NCBI GenBank assembly: GCA_949358305.1
Contig: OX442319.1
Coordinates: 5,022,001-5,086,000 of the forward strand
Length of the DNA stretch: 64,000 nt
DNA from: Strigamia acuminata
Taxonomy: Eukaryota; Arthropoda; Chilopoda; Geophilomorpha; Linotaeniidae
Direction of reading: 5' to 3'
The position numbers were made by a program, and so were the translations under genes. This document shows, one piece after another, positions 13,301 through 22,900 of this stretch (position 1 is its first letter; every line of letters begins with the position of its first letter). Below the pieces are notes generated by a model that did not search any database, was not told the DNA's origin, and worked only from the letters and a program-made list of their open reading frames with translations.

Positions 13301-14426
13301 TTGTCCCAAATGGTTCAAAAATACATTGAAATTATATTCTGAAATGCATTGGATCTCACGAGAATGCATTGTGACCATTGGTCACTAATAGTTAACCCTG
13401 CTATTTTTGCGGACTTAAAACAGTGAAATTGCGGGCGGAAAGCGGCATTAAAATACAGCATTTTGCGAACTTATTGCGAGCTCATTCGGGAAGTTTTTGA
13501 CCAAAATTTCAAGGTTTTAAAGGAAATTTGAAGTTTTAAGAGGAAATTTGAAGTTTTTAAAGGAAATTTGAAGTTTTTAAAGGAAATTTGAAGTTTTTAA
13601 AGGAAATTTAAAGTTTTTAAAGGAAATTTAAAGTTTTTAAAGAAAATTTAAAGTTTTTAAAGAAAATTTAAAGTTTTTAAACGAAATTATTAAGTGATAT
13701 TGGCAAATTGCGGATTTTTTGCAAAATTGCGGCATTACGGTCCGATTGCAGCAATTGCGGACCAAAAAATACCTCCAATTTCAAAAATTTTGTTGTCATA
13801 AAGCTGTATTTGCATTATCCACACTTATGAAACCATTTTGGAGAAGTTTTATTTTCTGCAAAAATAGCAGCTTTACTAATAGTTGCTTAGTCTGTCTTGA
13901 CTAAGTATTAAAACTGTAATGGAGCACGCAAAATAACGTAACCGTTGGTGTAGTTGAGATTTAGATAACTGACTAGTTTATTCAAAGTAACGTATAAATG
14001 GCGCTGCAGAAAGGCAGTGTCACAAATTAACAAGTTACATGTGACGTGCATTGGAGTGAAGAACACTCCAGTTGCTATCCTGGGCGGCGCACTCTGTTAA
14101 GTGACGCTACCAGTCCCCGGAAGTGGTCAGGCTACCAATGGGGCACAGGATACGGCATGGTTATGTTGTTCAACGGCTGACCAGTTTGCAGTTTGATTTT
14201 TTAATGTTTAGTTTTTATACTTACATTTCAGGAAGCAACAAGTCACATGAATTTAGGCGCCATGTTGCATGTCAATGGTAAACTGTTGGAGGCGGAAGCG
14301 AGTTATCTGGAGGCTTTGAGACTGAAACCAGAGGACGCCATCACTAACAATAATCTGAACAAACTTCGCAATCTACTAGTCAAAAAAGGACTTCGAACCG
14401 ACAGCCCCCAACCTCATAATTGGTAA
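2882..14426 (+). CDS. TMTC2: TMTC2-type transmembrane/TPR O-mannosyltransferase, 11 exons
   Basis: TMTC proteins are ER multi-pass GT-C enzymes that O-mannosylate cadherins. Exons joined in phase are 2882-2967, 4551-5136, 8730-9543, 11739-11853, 11933-12018, 12087-12148, 12338-12539, 12791-12912, 12977-13058, 13117-13295 and 14232-14426, giving 842 codons, close to human TMTC2 (836). Exon 1 ends and exon 2 begins within the family DD motif (FAYDDSRAIKTN, with the Asp pair expected in the lumenal active loop). Exon 2 also has the HPIHSEAVAGVVGRADV and LTKEHGIT motifs. Exon 3 carries the DUF1736-like block SFDWSMEAIPL and further membrane segments. Exons 4-11 encode a run of TPRs, for example ADVHYNLGILLQEQKRYDEA and DHIPAHLTYGKML. 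The protein ends with LRTDSPQPHNW. The start is the first in-frame ATG and gives the expected short N-terminus before the first membrane helix. Introns 1-3 and 10 hold many repeats, listed separately. Confidence 0.93.
5190..5905. repeat. Degenerate TTTCGACCAGGATT-type repeat array
   Basis: Intron 2 of TMTC2 carries many diverged copies of a motif like tttcgaccaggattc. They read forward from about 5585 to 5775 and appear in inverted form (gaatcctggtcgaaa) to about 5900. A few bases of the same repeat lie left of the hAT-like insertion at 5215-5581, so that element inserted into the array. Confidence 0.65.
5215..5581. mobile_element. hAT-type MITE built of GATATCGGTATCGG motifs
   Basis: The ends are inverted repeats: TAGAGTTTGACCGATA on the left and TATCGGTCAAAGTCTA on the right. 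The flanks CTTTTGAC (5207-5214) and CTTTCGAC (5582-5589) match at 7 of 8 positions, as expected for an aged 8-bp hAT target duplication. Internally it is rich in ggtatcgg palindromes and a short agtactagtagtac tract. It has no coding capacity. Confidence 0.7.
7272..7326. repeat. (ATTT)n microsatellite
   Basis: About 13 perfect copies of the tetranucleotide attt lie in TMTC2 intron 2. Confidence 0.95.
7976..8670. mobile_element. Tc1/mariner-like non-autonomous element
   Basis: The left end reads CACAGGGTGGACAAAAAGTC and the right end is its near-perfect inverse, ending in GTCCAGCCTGTA. A TA target duplication sits at 7974-7975 and 8671-8672. It contains a second nested element (8286-8600). 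The open frame at 8127-8411 crosses that nested insertion and is not a transposase. Confidence 0.75.
8286..8600. mobile_element. Mutator-type MITE nested in the mariner-like element
   Basis: Inverted termini run CGAAGTGGCTACGTTCATG on the left and the inverse of GGCAGTGGCTACGTTCATG on the right. The 9-bp flank TTTGACAAA is perfectly duplicated at 8277-8285 and 8601-8609. A relative with the same termini and a 9-bp duplication lies in the JAK gene (58401-59157). Confidence 0.75.
9584..9799. mobile_element. Short TIR element with GGGGCCGTCCATAAATTAC ends
   Basis: About 25-bp inverted termini (GGGGCCGTCCATAAATTACA and its inverse ending in GGACGGCCCC) flank about 165 bp of AT-rich and G-run sequence at the start of TMTC2 intron 3. 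A 3-bp TAT duplication flanks it. Elements with this terminus are common in arthropod genomes. I do not assign a superfamily. Confidence 0.7.
10955..11140. repeat. Direct and inverted AAATGTCTAAT repeats
   Basis: Several copies of aaatgtctaat occur on the left and of its inverse (tcattagacatttc) on the right, around a short ttaggttaggttagg tract. It looks like a degenerate foldback repeat immediately left of the 490-bp MITE. Confidence 0.55.
11146..11635. mobile_element. TA-flanked MITE, copy 1 (490 bp)
   Basis: Termini are GAGAGTTTGCGGGATGCATT and an inverse ending in GCAAACTCTC, flanked by TA on both sides, as in Tc1/mariner-type MITEs. A second copy, more than 95% identical by eye, lies at 18141-18621. 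The two differ mainly by a 9-bp insertion here near the CCTATG motif. Confidence 0.85.
13511..13690. repeat. 20-bp minisatellite in TMTC2 intron 10
   Basis: About nine tandem copies of aaggaaatttgaagttttta, with a gradual change from ttgaag to ttaaag towards the right end. Confidence 0.9.
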
Positions 14427-14817
14427 AGGATTTTCCGATGGACGTGTGAGTTGGAGCTCGTGCCTTGTTTCTCTTCGTCCATCTTGGCTTTTTTTTTCCT
14501 TTTTCTCTATTCGTTGTCTGTGATATGAGGAGCAACCAAAGCGTTTGTAACTGCGTGTTTTCATGTGTGTATTTACTTTTATTTTTCAAGCATTAACATT
14601 TGAGAACGAACTCTAAAGTGACTTTTTCAAATTGTTGTTGTCTCTGGATGAAAACACAAAAAACATAAAAAAAAAAAAAAAAATTAATAACAAACAATTT
14701 TAAGAAATCCTTCTCTGAATTTCTCGATGTAATTTTTTTGCACATTTGTGATTTTAACAAAATTATGAAATTAAAAAAAAATTAACATTAATTTCTTGCA
14801 ATTAAATTCCCTTTCAA

Positions 14818-14823
14818 AATAAA
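14818..14823 (+). terminator. Poly(A) signal AATAAA of TMTC2
   Basis: A canonical AATAAA lies 392 bp past the TMTC2 stop codon, in an A/T-rich 3' UTR. Confidence 0.55.
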
Positions 14824-14935
14824 GCTGCAGGTTGAAGTTAGTGCAGCAATTATTAAATATTAAACATGAAATTGATTGTATACCGCGAAGCAACGATAAA
14901 AAATAGAAAAACCGATAAAAAACTTAACACTTGCG

Positions 14936-15048
14936 CAGGGCTGAACCGGCCCGGTGGCCCGTGGCCGCTGTGGCCCGTCCCGACTTGATTAATTGTGGCC
15001 CGAACATCCAGATTTCCCGGCACTAAATTTGTTCCCAGTCCAGCTCTG
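14936..15048. mobile_element. hAT-type MITE (113 bp)
   Basis: It begins CAGGGCTGAACCGGCCCGG and ends CCCAGTCCAGCTCTG. The flanks CACTTGCG (14928-14935) and CACTTGTG (15049-15056) agree at 7 of 8 positions. The same family recurs at 59621-59775 with a perfect 8-bp duplication. Confidence 0.75.
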
Positions 15049-15609
15049 CACTTGTGGTTTGTAAGTAACGCCAAGTTGATGTCAAAACTGCACCAAATTT
15101 AAAAACTACGGTTACGCTAAATTCTAAAAGCGACGTAAGTTATTTTTGATTTTGTCTAGCTGCAAATAATGCTGCAATAGAGGAAGGCAGGAAAATCGGG
15201 AAAATTGAGAAAATTATAAAAGCAATTATATTGTATTGTATTTTTGTTTAATTTGTCCAACAGCAGTTAATTTACATGGAATGCAAGGAAACCATGTACC
15301 ATCATACAGGTTACAAACTCCATCCATCCCGGCTAGTGATATCAATACTAGGGCTGTAAACAACACATGAACTTTGCAATTTTTAATTCTCTGAATCAAG
15401 TCGAATTTTTTAAGTAATTCCTCATTTGAATTTTGAAGTATTTGAACATCAGTCCTGAAATGAATCAAGTTTAGTGAAACAAAATACAACTTATCTGCAA
15501 GTTTAATTTCAGCTACTCACTAGTGATCATTGTTTGGGAGAAGGTCTACTAGTATAGGATATACTCTTGCCTTCAACATCAAAATAAGATTAATGGAACA
15601 GGAATTACC

Positions 15610-18600
15610 TTACTTTAAGTCATAAATACCACCAAATATAGTAGATGTAAATAAGTTTTGCCAATAGGTTCCTCTTATTGGGACCTCGTCACTTGTGGTT
15701 AAGGTTTTCGGCTTTACACCTCCAGACATATTGTATCTGTTGCTATGATGAAACAATTTTAATATAATTTCAATTGAAATTGAAATAATGGCAAAGTGTG
15801 CAGCCAGGAGATAACATATGGCATTCTGAATTAATCCAACAACAATAACCTATGGTATCCTAAATGTGGCAATGGAGCCCTGCTGCAACTGTGTGACAAA
15901 CTGGCCGCTGCCAGTCAGTACTGGCGACATTAATGAGAGGATCCTCAGCAGCTCCTACGGCGTACTTTCCGAGCTGCGTCCTGATTGCAGCCAATCAGAA
16001 CAGAGGATTTGGCAAAGTCTCTTCGTGGCTTTATTGCCGCTCGAGAGACAGAACAACACCAGCCACGAGTGCTAACTGTAGAAGATGAAGAGGAGAGATC
16101 TCACGATCGCGATGGCTGTAAGTAACGAGGTCGCTCTCAAGTCTGAAGGGACTTGACGCAACCTGTCGGCCCTCAGCCACGTGTGTCATTTTGTTATCGC
16201 CTTGGCGCTAACACGACAACACACTAACCCATAGACAACAACGGCAATAAAGACTTTAATCCTAAACTGTGTTTGGTATTTTGTGTTGACAACGGTGTCC
16301 ATGGTCTTCCCCTGACCATGAGGCGACCGACCGCTACTCACACATACAGTATGAGAGAACTCCCTTAAATAATCAGGAAATACGAACCGGAAAACTTTTA
16401 CCTACCAATGTATATTCCCCTGTCAACAGACATTTGCACAAAATATTTACTAATTACAAACTGACATTGAAATATACGGATGTATTATTACAGGTGAACC
16501 TTCCCTCTTCGAGTCTGTATCATTTGTGTATGGAAGTTCATCCGGAATAACTTTGTCCCAGAATTTATCTTTAACCATCTTGGGAACATTCCGATGAACC
16601 TCGTCAACAATCGCAAAACTCATCTAAAAAAACATTGTGTCATACATACAACATTATGTTAATACAGTTTACTTGGATATTTCTGTCAATCATCCAGTTG
16701 ATTTCAAAGTCGTCGTCATCTTCACCAAATGGATTGATCATAATTTCTGCAACCTTAAGCCATCCCATGTAGAACAGAAATTGCAAAATGGTAAATATGG
16801 GGAAGTACATGTCAATGGAATGATGATCGTTATTCGGGTGACCTGCATTACAGATTAAGTTGACAAGAGGGATGTTAACACACGAAGGGTTACGTACAGT
16901 TGTGGACAAAAAAAAACTTCCCTTTAGTTTAGCTGTTTTAAGTTTATCTACCACTACCAGGTGGCATAAAAATCCGGGTACCCGTTCCAACGGCGAATCA
17001 CGTAAGGGCGAATTTCCAAAATTCGCCATTGGAAAGCTATTTTGACATTTCCAATGGCGAATCTGGGAAAATTCGCCATTGGAAACATGTATATTGAAAC
17101 TCGCCGTTGGAAACGTGTATATTGAAATTCGCCATTAGAAACGTTATTTGCGTTTCCAATGGTGAATCTGTGGGCGTCATCTACCGCGACTTCCAATTCC
17201 TAAGAAGGACTAACAAGGGGAGGCTGTGCCCCCTCTTGACCCCTCGCGAACCTAACCTTACTGGTTTTTTGGTGCAAGACCATTTTTTGGGACGGCTTGT
17301 TGCGGCAGATTCATGTCGCGCTAGATGTGCGCCCCTGTGGCTAATTTCTACCAATTCGCCATTAGAAAGGTCCAAATACGTTCCCAATGGCGAATTGGGA
17401 GAAATTTGTCATTGGGACTGCTTTTGGACAGAATAAGATAGAAATTCGCCATTCGTCCGAATGGCCAGATTCGCCCTTAGGTGATTCGCCGTTGGAACGA
17501 CACCCCAAAAATCCATTGAGTTTCATCGACATCAATCTTGACCCGGTCTCTCGTCTTATCCTAACAACAGTATTAAAAGATAGACCGGGCAAATAATGAT
17601 AGATAAACTTAAAACAGCTAAACTGAAGGGAGGCTTGTTAACGTACTGCCGACAATCTCATCATGGGCCAGCTCGTCTTGGGTCAACACTTGACGTCCCA
17701 GGACAGCAGCAAGAAAAAAAGTGTAGACGGCCAATGTAACAACCTAAACGTTGAACCCCAAATTAGTTTCACTATTTGGCTTTTCATTCAACTTACTTGT
17801 GTGTAGATTAGGGGAATGGAAACCCAATGGTAGTCCAAAAGCAATTCAGCATTGCGATGGAATGTATTGATTTGCTGTAATAAATTCAATTTAGTTTTTA
17901 AAAAAAAATCATTTTTAATTGCCAAATTTTGTCAACTCCAATAATTTCTAATGCTTGATCGTCTCCTGTTATTTTGTTTTGTTGTCGGGCATTACAAACA
18001 ATGTGCACGGCCCACATCAAAGGCACCCAATAAATGTTGAGAGTGGGCATCTTGTCATGAATACCCTCCAATATTTTCATTTCTGACTCGAATAACATTC
18101 CTGAAATAACTCCACATTGCAGTTTCTGATAAAAATAATAGAGAGTTTGCGGGATGCATTTTTCCCTTACAGTTAAACACTACACGGTATAAAAATAGTG
18201 TAAGGGAAAAATGATAAATTAAGTTTTTGCGGGCTGCACTTTTCCCTTATCACTAAACTATTTCAGCCAACTACTGACAGTTAGTAATTTTGGGCCTAAA
18301 AATTTAATTTGGGGACGTAAATGTGCAAATTTCTGCATAAATTTCCATTATTATGCCTATAAAGTATGGTTTTGGGCCTAAAATTCAATTTTGGGCCTCA
18401 CTTATCATTCAATCTACATACCTATGTGTTTGATCGGGACAACAAAATAATCGCCATTTGCAATGGGCGGAGCTAACAATAGTGTTCTCAATTCTGATTG
18501 GCTGCGCTATATTTTAATTTAGTGTTGAAAACGATACACTAAAGATTTTTCCCTTACGATATGGCACTAAAATAGTGTAACGTAGAGAAAAATAAGGGAA

Positions 18601-19317
18601 AAATGCATCCCGCAAACTCTCTAATGACTGTATATGTCAAACCGGCAACTACTAGATGGTCTAGAGATGGAAATCGTTTCTTTACTGGTTCACTCATGCC
18701 CATCATCAGCATAATGTAAGATGCGTTCACATATCTCATAATCGTGCGTCTTATTAATCTCGATTGATGATCCTATTTAAAATAATTTAAATAATGATTC
18801 ACAATGTCTTTTCGTGCTTTTGTTTGACCATTTAATACCTTTCCACACATGCTAGCTGTCACGTACATAGCAATAAAGTCACCGTTCGGTAAACAGGTGA
18901 ATTGTTGCACCCAACGATCTATAACTTGGGAGACGTAAAAACCCAGAACGAATGATAGTGGAATGAAAGTCATTTGAGATGCGCAGTAGTAACATACGTC
19001 CTCAAAGATTCTTCAGATATAAAAGAAATACTATGTTGTTAAGAAACACATGTGTAAATCAAGTAGTGTCTTATACCGTTTTCCTACTCCTTCCAACAGA
19101 AAAGTGTAGGCCAGACCCAAGAAATAGTAAAGGAAGAGAAAAATAGCCAGATCGACCCATAGCATTTTATAAACACTAGCTTTCCAACTTGAAAAGAGAA
19201 GGAGAAGAGTGAGACAATTTTTGGTAATAAGATTAAGGTTTCTTACATGAATAATAAGTGCCAAAAGTTTCCAAGGTTTTTCACCGTACTGCAGTTATTG
19301 CTGTACGAAAAAGTCAT
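15610..19317 (-). CDS. Bestrophin chloride channel, paralogue A
   Basis: Bestrophins are Ca2+-activated anion channels that work as pentamers. Exons in transcription order: 19317-19247, 19187-19077, 19010-18839, 18772-18643, 18100-17937, 17874-17797, 17743-17647, 16842-16673, 16623-16466 and 15736-15610. All phases agree, giving 425 codons. Hallmarks are [10 protein letters not shown] in helix 1, the neck [19 protein letters not shown] (Ile and both Phe of the pore constriction kept), [12 protein letters not shown], the [19 protein letters not shown] gate region, and the calcium clasp [20 protein letters not shown]. The tail after INPFG is far shorter than in vertebrate BEST1. Intron 4 contains a MITE, intron 7 a large hAT-like insertion, and intron 9 an LTR-like insertion. 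The exact C-terminus is the least certain part: I end it at the in-frame TAA of the YWQNLF exon. Confidence 0.9.
15830..16410. mobile_element. Paralogue-specific LTR-like insertion in bestrophin A intron 9
   Basis: The other four paralogues have about 150-240 bp between these two exons. Here there is over 700 bp, the extra part being much more GC-rich. It includes a ggcaataaag poly(A)-like signal and the motif accatgaggcgaccgacc, which recurs near 30980. A solo LTR or LTR fragment fits, but no clean target duplication could be read, so the boundaries are approximate. Confidence 0.4.
16976..17506. mobile_element. hAT-like MITE rich in AATTCGCCATTGGAAA
   Basis: Termini GGGTACCCGTTCCAACGGCG and the inverse of GGGGTGTCGTTCCAACGGCG form the inverted repeats. 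The 8-bp flank AAAAATCC is duplicated at 16968-16975 and 17507-17514. The homologous intron of paralogue C (near 26070) lacks the insertion and carries a single target site, which confirms the boundaries. The interior has several direct and inverted copies of attcgccattggaaa. Confidence 0.85.
18141..18621. mobile_element. TA-flanked MITE, copy 2 (481 bp)
   Basis: Same element as 11146-11635, inserted in intron 4 of bestrophin A and flanked by TA. Both termini (GAGAGTTTGCGGGATGCATT and its inverse) are perfect here. Confidence 0.87.
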
Positions 19318-19958
19318 ATTGATTAATAGTTTTTCGTATAGCAATCAAATATCAGTTCAGGCGTGAAGAGAATAACTATAACTAATAACTAATAATCATA
19401 GAGTAAAGGATAATCCTTACTCCATGCTAATAACTATGGAAGTGTCACTGTTCTTTAAACAAGTGTCGCCTCTGGTGACAAACGTAATTAACTACAAAGA
19501 AGAAATAAATCAACAGAGCGCCTCTTAAGGCAGAAAATTAATTTCTTTCCTTTTAAGTGAAGTAACTGCAGCTATTTTCGGACATTTTGGCAGAAAAAAT
19601 CGAGAAAATTATCAACACAATTAGAATGTATTGTATTTTTGTTTTATTTATTCAGCAGTAAGCTTAGTTTACATGGAATGCGAGGAAAGCGTACACAATG
19701 TTCGATGGTGCATCCATTCCTGCTATTGATATCAATTCTAGGGCTATACACAATTTTTTTTACAAAAAGTCAAATTTTCCAAATAATTCCTAATTTGAAT
19801 TTTGTAGTAGAATCGTGTCGGAACATCAGCAATGAATCAAGTTCCTTGAAACAATATTTATTTTCAGCTACCCACCGGTAACCGTTGATTGGAATGGTGT
19901 TTTTAAGGTAAACTGTTGCCTTTAAAGTCGAAATAAGATTAATGAAAAATAAATGACA

Positions 19959-22900
19959 TTACTTTAAGTCACAAATACCAGTAGGTAAACTAGATGCAAA
20001 TATGTCTTGCCAATATGTCTCTCTTTTCTGGACCTCATCTCCTGCACCACCTGTAGATATGTCTTTGTACATCCCACTTCCAACAGTATTATATCTGTTG
20101 ATATGTAATTTCAATTAGATTTAATTTCAACAGCAATAAATAATGGCAAAGCATGCAGTCAGGAGATAATAGCACACGACATTCTGAGCTAACACACGAG
20201 AAAACATCCATGTATTTTCTCCTGACAACAGAGATTTGCACTAAATGTTTACAAACTGACACTGAAATATTCGGATGTATTATTACAGGTGCACTTTTGG
20301 TCTTCGCTTTTATTTCGTGTGTGAATGGAAGTTCTTCTGGAATTCTCCTGTCCCAGAATTTATCTTTAACCATCTTAGGCATGTGCCGGTGAATAGCATC
20401 GACAATCGCAAAACTCATCTAAAAAAACGTTGTTTCTTGCAACATTGTGAGAGGCGTAATTCGTAATATGTTTACTTGGAGATTTCTGTCGATCATCCAG
20501 TTGATTTCAAAGTCGTCGTCATCATCACCAAATGGATTTGTCATAATTTCTGCAACCTTAAGCCATCCCATGTAGAACAGAAATTGCAGAATCGTAAATA
20601 TGGGGAAGTAGATGTCAATTGAACTGGAGTTTGATCTCGTTTTATCTGCATTTACAGATTACGTTATCAAAAGGGATACAGTCGAAATTCTTTATAACGA
20701 ATCGCAAGAGACCCGAAAAATCGATTCGTTATATCGAAATTTTTTAACATGGTGCTCTATGGCCAGCCAACCAAACCAGCCATTTTTAGGTATTCGTTGT
20801 ATCGATAATTCGTTATATCGCGATTCGTTATAAGGAGTTTCGACTGTATTTACATTAGAAGAGCTGTGAACAGTAAATCTCCTTCAGTTACGTTCCCAGG
20901 GATGACGAATCCAATAGTGTAATCAAATTTTATGCCATGTTGCATGCAACAATGCATTTTTCATTCGCTAACTCGTTAACTGGTCAAGATAGAGCAAAAT
21001 TTCCAAGTACAAAGTTGTAGAGCATCGTCAAATTAGTGCTATTCAACTGATATTAATCATCTTAAGTTAAATGTTTTCGTTTAAAATGAAAACAAATCAG
21101 CTGAAATAAAGCTAGCCATTGTGGCAAAACTTAAATTTCTACTGCAAAAGTACTGAATTTCTTCAATAAATGTATTCAAATTTGCATTATAATGCAAATA
21201 AAGATGAAAAACCACTGTCTTTTTTAATGCCTAAATTATTTTATTTTCATAAGAATAAAAAATTTCAATTTGCAGATTTGTTTTTCTTTTTTTTTTTTTT
21301 TTAGAAAAGTGCATTGTTGCATGTCTGGCATAAAATTTGATTATCCTATTGGATTTGTCATCCCTACTTTGCTATAGGCTAGTCTGTAACGTCTTAAACG
21401 AAACACCCGGTATAACATAGACGTATTGTGTACAACTCCTTGCCAAAAAAATGGCATATCCCTATTTTTAAAAACTTTTAATATTTGAAATTTCTCAGAA
21501 ACTATTTTTCACAAGTAAAAATGGTTTTAGGAGGATTTAAACGATTGTTAGAGCTATCATTTCGTTAAAAGTTTTTTGGAAAAAAGCGAATAGTTAAAGA
21601 GAAAAAAATTAAAAACTCCAAAAAGTGACAATTTACAATATTTCTCATAACTTGTAAACAGAATGAGATAAAATTAAAAACTAAACAGATTTGAGACCGT
21701 CTATATCTCAGGAAACTTTTCTAAATCGAATGTATGGGTCTCCAAGGCCCTCAAAAAAAGGCGTAATGGAGCTATGTAAAGGGGTAGACAACCACTATTT
21801 TTCAAAAAATCGTGGCGAGCACAACTGTTGACGAATCAAGTCATAACTATAACATGTTATAGTACAACACAATAATGCTTCAATGCTAAAGTTTTGTTTC
21901 GATTCGTCAACAGTTGTGCTCGCCACGATTTTTTGAAAAATAGTGGTTGTCTACCCCTTTACATAGCTCCATTACGCCTTTTTTGAGGGCCTTGGAGACC
22001 CATACATCCGATTTAGTAAAGTTTCCTGGGATATAGACGGTCTGAAATCTGTTTAGTTTTTAATTTTATCTCATTTTGTTTACAAGTTATGAGAAATATT
22101 GTAAATTGTCACTTTTTGGAGTTTTTAATTTTTTTCTCTTTAACTATTCATTTTTTTCCAAAAAACTTTTAACGAAATGATAGCTCTAAAAATCGTTTAA
22201 ATCCTCCTAAAACCATTTTTACTTGTGAGAAATAGTTTCTGAGAAATTTCAAATATTAAAAATTTTAAAAATAGGGATATGCCATTTTTTTGGCAAAGAG
22301 TTGTATGTGATGTAAAATATATCTAGGTTATAATAATTTCAAATATATTGTCATTTATATGGACTATGAGTTATATTGCAATATCCAAGTATGACTTTTT
22401 CGTGTGGGAGAAAGTTCGTATGGAGGACACTCACTGTATAGCCGTTGGAATATTAACTTACGATCGAGCTCTCCATGGCTCAAAACTTGGCGACCCAGCA
22501 GAGCAGCAAGAAAAAAAGTGTAGACAGACAATGTAACAACCTGAAAGTTGCAACCGCAAATCAGTTTCAACATAATTATTGGCTTTTCATTCAACTTACT
22601 TGTGTGTAGATTAAGGGAATTGGAACCCAGTGGAAGTCCAGCAGCAATCCACAATTGCGGTGGAATTTATTTATTTCCTGCAATCGATTGAATTTAGTTT
22701 TAAAAAAAAAAATCATTTTTAATTGTTAAATATTGTCAACTCCAATGATTTCTAATGCTTGATGGTCTCCTGTTATTTTGTTTTGTCGTCGGGCATTACA
22801 AATAACGTGCACGGCCCACATCAAAGGCACCCAATAAATGTTGGAAGTGGGCATCTTTTCATGAATACTCTCCAAAATTCTCATTTCTGGCTCGAATATA

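Larger units (their letters stand above)
14427..15609. other. Convergent intergenic region between TMTC2 and bestrophin A
   Basis: The two genes converge here. On the left lies the TMTC2 3' UTR with an AATAAA at 14818-14823. The middle holds a short hAT MITE (14936-15048). On the right, a block at 15226-15490 is conserved downstream of the other bestrophin copies and is either their 3' UTR or a further C-terminal exon. In this copy it keeps an open frame ending at 15226. Confidence 0.6.

Noticed and set aside
13920-14210. GC-richer block in TMTC2 intron 10 suspected to be an LTR
   Set aside because: No paired copy, target duplication or poly(A) signal could be identified within the window.
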